The notes under the pieces: model-generated
Databases searched by the model: none
Told to the model about the DNA's origin: nothing
Seen by the model: the letters and a program-made list of their open reading frames with translations, nothing else
Assembly: GCA_963775315.1 (NCBI GenBank)
Contig: CAVZIN010000007.1
Span: 62,001 to 126,000, forward strand
DNA from: CAWGHZ01 sp963775315
Lineage (GTDB): Bacteria; Pseudomonadota; Alphaproteobacteria; MPNO01; DASWLB01
Direction of reading: 5' to 3'
Length of the DNA stretch: 64,000 bases
Translations under genes and position numbers: made by a program
Shown: piece by piece, positions 25,716 through 34,019 of the stretch
Layout: each line of letters starts with the position of its first letter
Position numbering within the stretch: the first letter of the stretch is position 1

Positions 25716-26846
25716 CTAGAACGTGTCCGGATCGACCTTCGAGTACACCTCGTTCCAGATCGCGTCCGCGAACTTGTCGATGTTGCGGCCGATGCCGGGC
25801 GAGAGCTTCGCCCATTTCTTGCGCGCGGCGGCGTAGGTGTCGATGATCTCGCCCGGGTTCTTCACGCCGAACTTCTCGGCATTGGCGATGATCGTCTTGC
25901 GCTGGGCATGATCGAACCTGTCGGCCAGCGCGTCGAACTCCTTCGTGTCGGCCTTCACCACCTTCACGCCCTTGTTCTTCTCGACCCAGTGCAGAATCTC
26001 TTCGTTCTCGACGACGAACTGGCCGATCGCCTCCATCGCCGAGAGGAGCGCCGCGCCCTTCATGTGGACGATCTTCTGCTCCTTGGTCAGCTTGTTCCAG
26101 GCGTCGCGGTTCATCATTAGCCCGATGGCGGGTCCGGTGAGGCCGAGCGGATAGTCGGTCAGGTACTTGGCGAAGTCGGCGTAGCCGAATGCCTTCAGCC
26201 AACCGGTGACGCCGAACGTGCAGTCGAGCCCGCCGCGCTGCAGCAGGCTCACCGCCTCGACCAGCGTGGCGGCGACCGGAACGGCGCCCGCCATGTGCAT
26301 CAAGTCGTTGTTGCCGCCCGTCGCACGCACGCGCTTGCCCTTGAGGTCGGCCAACGTCTTCACCGGCTCGCGGCAGTCGAGCTGGTAGGGCGAACTGGTC
26401 CAGCCGGCGAGCGGCACCGCGTTCATCTTCTTGAACTCGGCGAGGCATTGCGGGCAGTGCAGCGTCAGCGTCTCGAGGGCGGCGCCCGTTGCCGCCACCG
26501 TGTCGTTGCCGAACACGACGGTCGAGTAGATCACGTTGAGCGCCGGCACGCGGTTCGGTACGTAGGTCGAGATGCCGAGCCCGGCCTGCATCAGCCCGTC
26601 CTCGACCGCCTGGAAGGTTGCCTTCGGATCAGCAAGCTGGCCGCCCGGCACGTTCTTCCACTTCACCTGGCCGTGGGTCTCCTTCTCGATCATCGCGAAG
26701 ACCTTCGGCAGGCCGACGCGGTTGAGGTACTCGACCGCGGGCGGCCAGGCGCCGTAGGTGAACTCGACCGCGCGGGCCTGGTGAAGCGCCGGCAGGCTGA
26801 CCGCAAGTGCGGCCGCGGCGGCAAGTATCGAGCGACGGATCGACAT
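25716..26846 (-). CDS. TRAP transporter substrate-binding protein (DctP-like)
   Basis: A 376-residue periplasmic binding protein. A signal peptide (SILAAAAALAVSLPALHQARA) is followed by the DctP fold. VPGGQLADPKATFQAVEDG and LADLKGKRVRATGG, with the invariant Arg that pairs with a carboxylate ligand, are present. The start has a strong AGGAGGGG upstream, stronger than most genes in the window. Together with the small and large permeases and the CoA ligase it forms an import-and-activate operon for an organic acid. The ligand cannot be predicted. Confidence 0.93.
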   Translation of the reverse strand: MSIRRSILAAAAALAVSLPALHQARAVEFTYGAWPPAVEYLNRVGLPKVFAMIEKETHGQVKWKNVPGGQLADPKATFQAVEDGLMQAGLGISTYVPNRVPALNVIYSTVVFGNDTVAATGAALETLTLHCPQCLAEFKKMNAVPLAGWTSSPYQLDCREPVKTLADLKGKRVRATGGNNDLMHMAGAVPVAATLVEAVSLLQRGGLDCTFGVTGWLKAFGYADFAKYLTDYPLGLTGPAIGLMMNRDAWNKLTKEQKIVHMKGAALLSAMEAIGQFVVENEEILHWVEKNKGVKVVKADTKEFDALADRFDHAQRKTIIANAEKFGVKNPGEIIDTYAAARKKWAKLSPGIGRNIDKFADAIWNEVYSKVDPDTF

Positions 26847-27024
26847 GGAACATCCCCTCCTGGATCGTTTGATTTCGCTGGCACGTCTCTGCGCGTCTGG
26901 CCAAATCGTATCGAATCCGGAACCGTTGCGCCATGGATTAAGTCGCGCATCGACCGCAACGGGGACGGGATATTGCCCAACGGACCGCGTAGGGCGCGGC
27001 CCAATGGAGAGGCGAAGGGGCGGA

Positions 27025-27246
27025 TCAGCTCTCCTTGTCGGCCTCGGTGCGGTCCTCGGCGAACAATTCCTCGAGCTCGCGCTCGAGCCGCACCAAATCC
27101 TCCGGCGGGGTCATGTTCATCGCGCGGAGCTGGTCGAGCATCTGGCGCACGCGGAGATAAATCTCGTGCGCGTCGCCCTGCTCGCCCTCCGCCTCCTCGA
27201 TCAGCTCGAGGATTGCGGCCTCGAACTCCTGCAGATCCATCGCCAT
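27025..27246 (-). CDS. Small conserved-looking helical protein of unknown function
   Basis: A 73-residue acidic protein. The ATG at 27246 has GGAGG 5 bases upstream, better than the GTG at 27252. The sequence is almost all helix: LQEFEAAILELIEEAEGE, then a second helix with YLRVRQMLDQLRAMNM, then PPEDLVRLERELEELFAED. No cysteines, no signal peptide, no known motif. Codon use matches its neighbours, so I regard it as a real gene, but I do not recognise its family. The divergent neighbour is an LLM oxidoreductase. Confidence 0.65.
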   Translation of the reverse strand: MAMDLQEFEAAILELIEEAEGEQGDAHEIYLRVRQMLDQLRAMNMTPPEDLVRLERELEELFAEDRTEADKES

Positions 27247-27290
27247 GGTCACCTCCGATTGCCACCCTAGCCGGGCTGCGCCGTCCGGCC

Positions 27291-27304
27291 TTGACGCAGA
27301 TCAA
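27291..27304 (+). promoter_or_regulatory. Second FNR/FixK-like box, upstream of the LLM oxidoreductase gene
   Basis: TTGAC-GCAG-ATCAA is the same half-site pair as at 22146-22159, with a different 4-base centre. It lies 88 bases upstream of the LLM ATG; placed at -41.5, transcription would begin near 27339 with a leader of about 53 bases. For the divergent 73-residue gene the geometry is poor (the start would be only about 10 bases from its ATG). Confidence 0.5.
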
Positions 27305-27391
27305 TCGCGCGCCCTTGCCTCATGTGCGGGGTTGCGGGCGGGTCGCGATGTGGTCTAATCGCCCGCCGTCGCGCCCGGGAGAGCTTACACC

Positions 27392-28591
27392 ATGAAAGTC
27401 TTCGTCTTCGACCTCCTGCCTTATGGCGAGCATCTCGACCATCTGAAGGAGGGCAGTGAGCTGCCCTATCCGTTGGCGCGTAAGCACGTGAAGCCCGAGG
27501 TCGCGGCGCGCACCTATGCCGAGCACCTGGACGCGTGGGAGGAAATCGACCGGCTGGGGTTCGACGGGATCGGCTTCAACGAGCATCACGCCTCGCCCTA
27601 CGGGCTGATGAACTCGCCCAACTTGATGGCGGCGTCGGCGGCCCAGCGGACGAAGAACTGCAAGCTCCTGATCTACGGCAACCTCCTGCCGCTGCACGAG
27701 CCGCTGCGGCTGGCCGAGGAGCTGGCCATGGTCGACTGCCTGTCGAACGGGCGGCTGATCTCGGGCTTCGCCCGCGGCATTCCGCGCGAGTACCAGGTGC
27801 ACAACGTGCCGCTCGCGGATTCGCGCGCCCGCTTCGAGGAGGCGTACGAGATCGTGACGCGCGCCTGGGCGGAGGAGGTGTTCTCCTACGAGGGACGGTT
27901 CTGGAGCTACCACGACGTCGCGATCTGGCCGCGACCGCTGCAGCGGCCGCGTCCGCCGGTGTGGATTCCGATCACCGGCTCGAAGGAGTCCATCGAGTGG
28001 GCCGGGCGCAACGACGTGCCGATCACGCCGGGCGAGGGCAACATGGGGCTCCGCGAGGACATCATCCGCTACTACGCCAAGTGCCTGGCGGCGGCGGGCC
28101 ACCGGATCACCCCCGACCATCTCAACATCGGCGCCATCGGCTGGGTCGCGGATTCGAAGGAGCAGGCGGTGGCCGAGTACGGGCCCTATTTCCTCTATTT
28201 CAACCGCACGCTGTTCAGCCACGGCAACGTCACCGAGACCGACGTGAACCGCAAGGCGGGCTACGTCACCACCGCCTCGACCGACTATGTCCGGCCCGAG
28301 AATCTGCGCGCGGCGGGCCGGCTCCGCGCCGACTTCCGCAACATGACGATGGACGACGTGCGCGCCCGCGCCGCCGAGATGCCGTGGGGCACCGCGGACG
28401 AGGTGGCGTCGCGCATCATCGCCGCCGCCGAGCACGCGGGGTCGAACACGGTGCTGCTGCACCTCAACCGGGGCGCGGTGCCGCACGAGCAGTTCATGGC
28501 GCAGATCCGCCGATTTGCGAAGGATGTGCTGCCGGCGCTCCAGGCCCACCGGATCGAGCGCGTCCCGCTTGCCGAGGGCAACGCGGCGTAA
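27392..28591 (+). CDS. LLM class flavin-dependent oxidoreductase
   Basis: A 399-residue luciferase-like monooxygenase family protein, larger than the one at 555-1619 and of a different subgroup. The N-terminal strand MKVFVFDLLPYGEHLD, GFDGIGFNEHHASPYGLMNS (an EHH near the flavin site), LAEELAMVDCLSNGRLISG and GFARGIPREYQVH fit the family. The ATG has GGGAGAG about 9 bases upstream. It is the first gene of the catabolic region and is convergent with the molybdenum hydroxylase, separated by a long palindromic repeat. It may act as a monooxygenase or desulfonation-type enzyme; the substrate is unknown. Confidence 0.9.
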   Translation: MKVFVFDLLPYGEHLDHLKEGSELPYPLARKHVKPEVAARTYAEHLDAWEEIDRLGFDGIGFNEHHASPYGLMNSPNLMAASAAQRTKNCKLLIYGNLLPLHEPLRLAEELAMVDCLSNGRLISGFARGIPREYQVHNVPLADSRARFEEAYEIVTRAWAEEVFSYEGRFWSYHDVAIWPRPLQRPRPPVWIPITGSKESIEWAGRNDVPITPGEGNMGLREDIIRYYAKCLAAAGHRITPDHLNIGAIGWVADSKEQAVAEYGPYFLYFNRTLFSHGNVTETDVNRKAGYVTTASTDYVRPENLRAAGRLRADFRNMTMDDVRARAAEMPWGTADEVASRIIAAAEHAGSNTVLLHLNRGAVPHEQFMAQIRRFAKDVLPALQAHRIERVPLAEGNAA

Positions 28592-28612
28592 GGCTTTGGC
28601 GACCTGCTCGCC

Positions 28613-28702
28613 CTTCGAAACGGCCCCTGTGGCGCCTCCTCAGGGCGAACGTGCAAAAAACTCCGTTCGTGCTGAGGAGGCCGCGAAGCGGCCGTCTCGA
28701 AG
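28613..28702. repeat. 39-bp imperfect inverted repeat between convergent genes
   Basis: The arms 28613-28651 and 28664-28702 are inverted complements at roughly 31 of 39 positions, separated by a 12-base loop containing AAAAAA. Shared blocks include CTTCGA, ACGGCC, CCTCCTCAG and CGAACG. This is the type of intergenic palindrome found scattered through alphaproteobacterial genomes. Its position between two convergent stops suggests it also works as a two-way terminator. Confidence 0.7.
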
Positions 28703-28719
28703 CACGGACAGAGGCGGTC

Positions 28720-31056
28720 TTACCGTGCGGCGCCGTTGGCGTTGAGCGCGCGCCAGACCTTCTCGGGTGTCGCGGGCATCTCGATGCGCCCGACGCCGGC
28801 GTGGTGGAGCGCGTCGTTCACCGCGTTCATGACCGCCGGAATCGCACCGCACGTGCCGGCCTCGCCCGCGCCCTTGACGCCCAGCGGGTTGCGCTTGGTC
28901 GGGATGTTCTCGCTGTATAGCTCGAACATCGGGAAGTCGTCGGCGCGCGGCATGCAGTAGTCCTGGAACGAGCCGGTCAGCAGCTGGCCGGATTCCCGGT
29001 CGTAGACGATGTCTTCCATCATCGCCTGGCCGGCCCCCTGGACGATGCCGCCGACCATCTGGCCCTCGACCAGCAGCGGGTTGATCATCGTGCCGACGTC
29101 GTCGACCGCGACGTAGCGGGTGAGCTCGAGCCGCCCGGTGTCGGGGTCAATCTCGACCTCGCAGATATGCGCGCCGTTGGGGAAGGTCGCGGTGACGCCC
29201 TCGCCGTAATCGGCGCGCTCGGTGAGCCCGACCTCGACGCCCTTCGGCATCAGGTCCTGGTGGAACGACTTCCGCGCCACCTCCACGAGATCGACCGATC
29301 GGTCGGTGCCGGCGACGGTGAACCTGCCTTTGTCGAACACGATGTCGGTCTCGGCCGCTTCCAGGAAGTGGGCGGCGAGCTTCTTGCCCTTCTCGATGAT
29401 CCGGTCGGCGGCGACCCAGACGGCGGAGCCCGCGAGCACCGCCGAGCGCGAGCCGAACGTGCCGATCCCCTGCGTCACCACGTCGGTGTCGCCGAAGCGG
29501 TAGCGGATGCGGTCGGCATCGATGCCGAGCCGCTGGGACAGCACCTGCTTGAAGGTGGTGCCGTGGCCCTGGCCATGGTCCATCGCGCCGGTGATCAGCG
29601 TCACCGAGCCGGACGGGTCGAAGCGGACCTCGGCGTGCTCGAAATCGCGCCCGGCCGACGGCGCGATGTGCGAGGCGATGCCGACACCCAGCAGCTTGCC
29701 GCGCGCCTTGGCCTCCGCGCGCTTCTTGTCGATGGTGGCGTATCCGATGTGCTTCTCGGCCTCGGCGAGAACGTGCGGGAAATCGCCCACGTCATAGACC
29801 GCGCGCATCGCCGTCGTGTAGGGCATGGCGTCCGGCTTCACGTTGTTCCGCCGGCGCAGCTCTGCCGGGTCAATTCCCAGCTCGCGCGCCGCGACGTCGA
29901 CGATCGACTCGATGACGTACAGCGGCTCGGGCCGCCCGCCGCCGCGGTAGAACGCGATCATCATGCAGTTGACCAGCGTGCCGATCACCGTCGCGTGGAT
30001 CGCCTCGAACCCGTAGGTGTTGTTGAGGCAGCCGAGCGCGACGATGGTCGGCATGATGTTGCGCTCGGAAGTGTTGTAGGCGCCGATCGCCGCCTTGTGC
30101 ACGGTCCGCAGCGCCAGGAATTTGCCGTCCTTGTCGAGGGCGAGCTCGGTTTCGACCACGCTGTCGCGCGCCTGCTCGTCGGTCGCGATCCCCTCCGAGC
30201 GGTCCTCGATCCACTTGACCGGCCGCCCGGTGATCTCCGCCGCCCAAAGGGCGAGCGCGTATTCCGCCGCGGCGCCGCCCTTCATGCCGAACCCGCCGCC
30301 CATGTTGTCGCAGATGACGCGGAAATGCGTCTGCGGCTTCTTGAAGAGCTGCGACGAAAGGGTCGAGCGCGTGCCGTGCACCGACTGCACTGTGCAGCGC
30401 AGCGTGTAGAAATCCTCCTGCGGATCGTACTCGGCGAGGCAGCCGCGCGGCTCCATCGAGTTCGCAGTGATGCGGTTGATGACGATCCGCTGCTTCACCA
30501 CCTTCGCCGCCCTTGCGAAGGCGGCGTCGGTCTTGGCCTTGTCGCCGATCTCGTGCGTCCAGGCTTCGTTGCCCGGGTTCTCGTCGTGCACGGCGGGCGC
30601 GCCGGGGGCGAGCGCGTCCTCGGCCGTGGTCACGCAGGGCAGCGGCTCGTACTCGACCTCGATCAGCTCCGCCGCGTCCTTCGCCTGGTCCAGCGTGTCG
30701 GCCACGATGAACGCCACCGGATCGCCGACATAGCGCACCCGGTTGCCGGCGAGCAGCGGCTGCGGCGAGACGAAGGCGGGCGAGCCATCATGCTTCTTGC
30801 GCGGCAGGACGGGGGCGAGGGCGCCAAGCCCGCGCTTCTCGAGCTCCGCCGCGGTCAGGACGCACAGAACGCCTGGCGATTGGCGCGCCTTGCCGGCGTC
30901 GATCGACTTGATCCGCGCCGCGGCGTAGGGCGAGCGCAGCACGTAGGCGCGCGTCTCGCGCGGCAGGATCACGTCGTCGACGTAGCGCCCGCCGCCGCGC
31001 AAAAGGCGCGGGTCCTCCTCGCGCGGAACAGGCTGGCCGATCCCGTAAAGTCCCAT
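28720..31056 (-). CDS. Xanthine dehydrogenase family molybdopterin-binding subunit
   Basis: A 778-residue large subunit of the CO dehydrogenase/xanthine dehydrogenase family, which hydroxylates a substrate at a molybdenum-cytosine or molybdopterin cofactor. The start VPREEDPRLLRGGGRYVDDV, NMGGGFGMKGG, DHGQGHGTTFKQ and the late GVKGAGEAGTCGA with the catalytic Glu are present. The active-site loop reads AFYRGGGRPE, as in general hydroxylases; true CO dehydrogenases have AYRCSFR. The iron-sulfur small subunit and FAD medium subunit are not nearby, so this subunit must pair with partners encoded elsewhere or act with a different electron acceptor. It precedes the FAH gene on the same strand. Confidence 0.92.
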   Translation of the reverse strand: MGLYGIGQPVPREEDPRLLRGGGRYVDDVILPRETRAYVLRSPYAAARIKSIDAGKARQSPGVLCVLTAAELEKRGLGALAPVLPRKKHDGSPAFVSPQPLLAGNRVRYVGDPVAFIVADTLDQAKDAAELIEVEYEPLPCVTTAEDALAPGAPAVHDENPGNEAWTHEIGDKAKTDAAFARAAKVVKQRIVINRITANSMEPRGCLAEYDPQEDFYTLRCTVQSVHGTRSTLSSQLFKKPQTHFRVICDNMGGGFGMKGGAAAEYALALWAAEITGRPVKWIEDRSEGIATDEQARDSVVETELALDKDGKFLALRTVHKAAIGAYNTSERNIMPTIVALGCLNNTYGFEAIHATVIGTLVNCMMIAFYRGGGRPEPLYVIESIVDVAARELGIDPAELRRRNNVKPDAMPYTTAMRAVYDVGDFPHVLAEAEKHIGYATIDKKRAEAKARGKLLGVGIASHIAPSAGRDFEHAEVRFDPSGSVTLITGAMDHGQGHGTTFKQVLSQRLGIDADRIRYRFGDTDVVTQGIGTFGSRSAVLAGSAVWVAADRIIEKGKKLAAHFLEAAETDIVFDKGRFTVAGTDRSVDLVEVARKSFHQDLMPKGVEVGLTERADYGEGVTATFPNGAHICEVEIDPDTGRLELTRYVAVDDVGTMINPLLVEGQMVGGIVQGAGQAMMEDIVYDRESGQLLTGSFQDYCMPRADDFPMFELYSENIPTKRNPLGVKGAGEAGTCGAIPAVMNAVNDALHHAGVGRIEMPATPEKVWRALNANGAAR

Positions 31057-31131
31057 GGCTGCGCTCCCCTGGATTCGTTCGTGTCGCTTCGAAACTCTAC
31101 CGTCCGCCCTGCACGCGCGGCGCGGGCGTTC

Positions 31132-31272
31132 CCCTCACTCTGCCGCTCTCCCAATGGGAGAGGGGACGTGCGGCCCGGCCCTTCCTTCCTTTTCAGCAGG
31201 GGGGTGGCGGGACCGGTGTAGGCTCGACCTTCAAGCTTCCCTCTCCCGGGGGGAGAGGGACAGGGTGAGGGG
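31132..31272. repeat. MITE-like element with terminal inverted repeats
   Basis: Two copies of a repeat face each other: 31132-31165 (CCCTCACTCTGCCGCTCTCC...) and 31239-31272, its inverted form (...GGGACAGGGTGAGGGG). Each contains its own inner palindrome, CTCTCCC-AAT-GGGAGAG and CCCTCTCCC-GG-GGGAGAGGG. The 141-base element fills most of the gap between the molybdenum hydroxylase and FAH genes and encodes nothing. Similar 'CCCTCACCCTGCCCTCTCCC' repeats are widespread in proteobacterial intergenic DNA. Confidence 0.6.
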
Positions 31273-31314
31273 TCGGACACCTGCGGCGTCACGACGCCTC
31301 ACCGCGTTTCATCT

Positions 31315-32286
31315 CTACGCGTTCCCGGCGTCGACCAGCCGATTGGAGAGCTTTCCGACGCCTTCGACCTCGACCTCGACCGTGTCGCCCGCGTGCATGA
31401 ACACTTTCGGATTGCGCCCGAACCCGACGCCCGACGGCGAGCCGGTGGTGAACAGGTCGCCCGGCGAGAACTGGAACCATTGCGAGAAGTACGAGATCAG
31501 TGCCGGCAGCTTGTAGATCAGGTCGTCGGTCTTGGTCGACTGCATCACCTCGCCGTTCAGCGTGGTGGTGAGCTGCAGCGCGTGCGGGTCCTTGATCTCG
31601 TCGGCGGTCACCATCACCGGTCCGCACGGGGTGAAGCTGGGCAGCAGCTTCCCCATGATGTTGCGCTCCCAGGTGTGGATCGCGTCGAAATTACCCTTGG
31701 CGGCGAAGAATTCGGGCGCCCAGTTGCGCGCCGAGACGTCGTTGCAGATCGTGTAGCCGGCGACGTAGCTCATCGCCTCGGCCTCGGTCACGCGGTGGCA
31801 TTTGCGGCCGAACACGAAGGTGAACTCGCCCTCGTAATCGATCATGTCCGGGCATTGCGGCGGCACGACGATCGGCTTGCCAGACCCGGTGAGCGAGGTG
31901 ATCGGCTTGATGAAGGCGGTCGGGTAGTCGGGCGTCGGCGTGCCCGACATCTCCTTCAGATGCCGGCCGTAATTCATCCCCGCCGACAGGATCAGCTTCG
32001 GCTCGGGGATCGGCGCCAGCAGCGGCGCGCCTGCGAACGGGCGGACGCCCTGGGCCGCGGCGAAGGCATGGCGCTCTGCGGCGCTCATCTTGAACACGTG
32101 CTCGACCGCCCGCTTGACTGCGGAGAGCGCGTCGTCGCCGACCTCCAGGATGCCGCGGACCGTCTGCGGGATCATCCGCGCCGGCGCCCAGGTCAGCGCC
32201 AGGGCGGCCAGGTCCAGCACCTCGTTCTCGCCGATCAGAACGCCGACATGGCCTTGCGGCCCGCGGTCGAGGGTCAAAAGCTTCAT
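31315..32286 (-). CDS. Fumarylacetoacetate hydrolase family protein
   Basis: A 323-residue member of the FAH superfamily (hydrolases, decarboxylases and hydratases acting on ring-cleavage products). The core runs from LSAGMNYGRHLKEM; metal-binding acidic residues are visible in DYEGEFTFVFGRKC, followed by GYTICNDVSARNWA and the late GDLFTTGSPSGVGFGR. It lies 6 bases downstream of the LigB-type dioxygenase gene on the same strand, so it probably acts on that enzyme's product. Confidence 0.92.
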   Translation of the reverse strand: MKLLTLDRGPQGHVGVLIGENEVLDLAALALTWAPARMIPQTVRGILEVGDDALSAVKRAVEHVFKMSAAERHAFAAAQGVRPFAGAPLLAPIPEPKLILSAGMNYGRHLKEMSGTPTPDYPTAFIKPITSLTGSGKPIVVPPQCPDMIDYEGEFTFVFGRKCHRVTEAEAMSYVAGYTICNDVSARNWAPEFFAAKGNFDAIHTWERNIMGKLLPSFTPCGPVMVTADEIKDPHALQLTTTLNGEVMQSTKTDDLIYKLPALISYFSQWFQFSPGDLFTTGSPSGVGFGRNPKVFMHAGDTVEVEVEGVGKLSNRLVDAGNA

Positions 32287-32292
32287 TTTTCC

Positions 32293-33117
32293 TCACCCTG
32301 CCCAATGTGCAAAGCCGCACCCGACATACACCTCGGGCACGGGCAGATAGTCGATCAGCTCGAAGCCGCGCCCGCCGGCCGCACCGTGCGCGACCGCCCA
32401 GTTGCGCACTTCCTGGCCGCCGTTGCCGGTGCGGGTCAGCGCGTCCTCGATGGTCGTGGACACCTGCGCGTCGTCGCCGGACCGGAACATGCGGATGCAG
32501 GTCTCGTCGAACCCCTCGTCGATGTCGCCCATCGTCGGCTCGCCGATCGAATGGCTGAGCCCGCCGGTCGCCAGCACGGCGACGCGCCTTGCGTCCGGGA
32601 AGCTTGCGACCGCCTTGGCGATCAGCCGTCCCCAGGCGATGCAGCGATGGACCGAGGGGAACGGCGGCTCGATGTCGTTGACGACGAACGGCACGATCTG
32701 CGGCATTCTCGGCAGGTTCATGCGCCAGAGAGGGATGCAGAACCCGTGGTCGAGCACCAGATGGTGCGACAGGGACGGCTCGAAATCGTTGGCGGTCGCG
32801 ACCTTGGCGAGATGCAGCGCGAGCGCGTGGTCGCCGGCCAGCGTCTTGTACGGAAAATCCTTCAGGAACGGCTCGGGCGGGCCGTCATGCGTCTCGCCGA
32901 CGCCGATGCAGATCGACGGCAGGTTGTCGAGGAAGAAGTTCACCCAATGGTCGGGGGAAACCACCACGACCGTGTCGGGCCGCGCCGCCTGCATGCGCCG
33001 GCCCAGCTCGTCGAACGCGGCGGTGAGGCGGCGCTTGCGCTCGGGCGTCACGGCCTCCCACTCGCGCACGATCAGCGGGCCGTGGCTTGCCGCGAATGAT
33101 CCCACCAGCTCAGCCAT
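32293..33117 (-). CDS. Class III extradiol ring-cleavage dioxygenase, LigB-type catalytic subunit
   Basis: A 274-residue protein of the LigB superfamily (protocatechuate 4,5-dioxygenase beta subunit and relatives). The iron ligand His is in ASHGPL at residue 12, as in LigB, with a second His in SPDHW (57); the catalytic His is in TGGLSHSIG, and the third-ligand Glu is probably in RGFELIDYLP. The ATG at 33117 overlaps the end of the LigA-type gene by 8 bases; upstream in-frame codons to 33132 are not needed. The two subunits plus the FAH-type enzyme 6 bases downstream form a tight operon. The ring substrate (protocatechuate, gallate or a relative) is not certain. Confidence 0.92.
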   Translation of the reverse strand: MAELVGSFAASHGPLIVREWEAVTPERKRRLTAAFDELGRRMQAARPDTVVVVSPDHWVNFFLDNLPSICIGVGETHDGPPEPFLKDFPYKTLAGDHALALHLAKVATANDFEPSLSHHLVLDHGFCIPLWRMNLPRMPQIVPFVVNDIEPPFPSVHRCIAWGRLIAKAVASFPDARRVAVLATGGLSHSIGEPTMGDIDEGFDETCIRMFRSGDDAQVSTTIEDALTRTGNGGQEVRNWAVAHGAAGGRGFELIDYLPVPEVYVGCGFAHWAG

Positions 33118-33382
33118 GGCGCGCCTCCGCACCCGCGGCGCTCGTCCGGAGCCGCGCGATGAACTCGTCGTCCTTCATGCCGATGGCGAAGAAGTAGAAC
33201 CGCAGGAGATAGGGGTTCACCAGCGTCGCCAGCATCGGCACGTCGTCGGCCTCGACCGCGCGGCGTACCTCGGGCTTGAGGGGGTAGCGGTCGAGGATCT
33301 TCGCCCGTTCGGCGCGGAATTCGGCCGCGGCGCCGGGGGCCTGCAGATCGTAGAACAGCTTGCTCAGCCAATAGTCCGTCAT
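33110..33382 (-). CDS. LigA-type small subunit of an extradiol dioxygenase
   Basis: A 90-residue all-helical protein matching the LigA family (alpha subunit of protocatechuate 4,5-dioxygenase), which forms a lid over the LigB active site. RYPLKPEVRRAVEADDVPML and the following NPYLLRFYFFAIG are typical. LigA of Sphingobium is about 140 residues, so this is a short version. It is the first gene of the ligA-ligB-FAH cluster, overlapping ligB by 8 bases, and is divergent from ridA with 94 bases between. Confidence 0.87.
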   Translation of the reverse strand: MTDYWLSKLFYDLQAPGAAAEFRAERAKILDRYPLKPEVRRAVEADDVPMLATLVNPYLLRFYFFAIGMKDDEFIARLRTSAAGAEARHG

Positions 33383-33476
33383 CCGTCCGCACCTTTCGCC
33401 ACCGGGACTCTAATGCGCCGGCCTTACCCTGTCACCCCGGGCGAGATAAGGTGACCCCGCAACCGACGGAGGCGAC

Positions 33477-33902
33477 ATGGCCAAGACCATCGAGCACGTC
33501 CACTGGCCCGACGCGCCGGACATGTGGATGCCCTACGCCCCGGCGATCAAGGTGACCGGCGGCACGACCGTCTACCTCGCCGGCGTCACCGCAGCGCCGG
33601 TCTATCACCACCATCCGCACCGGCCCGAGGAGTTCGATTCCATGCCGGCCGACATGGCGGGGCAGGCGCGGGCCGCGCTCGAGAACCTGAAGAAGGGGCT
33701 TTCCGCGGTGGGCGCGGGCTTCGACGACGTGGTGACGGCCGACCGGTTTCTCACCGACATGGCCGACCAGGACGCGCTCAATCGCGTGTGGGCGGAGTAT
33801 TTCGGCAACGCCAAGCCGGCCACGACCACGGTCCAGGTCGTCCGCCTCGCCACGGACCCCCGTTGCCGGATCGAGATCAACGCTGTTGCGGTGATCGGTT
33901 GA
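33477..33902 (+). CDS. RidA family protein
   Basis: A 141-residue protein of the Rid (YjgF/YER057c/UK114) superfamily, trimeric enzymes that hydrolyse reactive enamines/imines or degrade aromatic intermediates. TVYLAGVTAAPVYHHHPH near the N-terminus, QARAALENLKKGLSAVGAGF in the middle helix and DPRCRIEINAVAV at the C-terminus with the conserved Arg fit the fold. Rid proteins are common in aromatic degradation clusters, so a role linked to the LigAB pathway is plausible but unproven. Confidence 0.9.
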   Translation: MAKTIEHVHWPDAPDMWMPYAPAIKVTGGTTVYLAGVTAAPVYHHHPHRPEEFDSMPADMAGQARAALENLKKGLSAVGAGFDDVVTADRFLTDMADQDALNRVWAEYFGNAKPATTTVQVVRLATDPRCRIEINAVAVIG

Positions 33903-34019
33903 GGGTGTTTTTTGCGCGTTTCTTACGCTGGGAGTGGCGCGGGAAAGCCCGAACGACTAAACATGTCAAAGAGCGTCGCCGTACGGTCGCGCTCGTAGGT
34001 AAGGCTGCGCCGTAGGGGA

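Noticed and set aside
28720..31056. Aerobic carbon monoxide dehydrogenase (coxL)
   Set aside because: The active-site loop is AFYRGGGRPE and not AYRCSFR, and coxM/coxS are absent.
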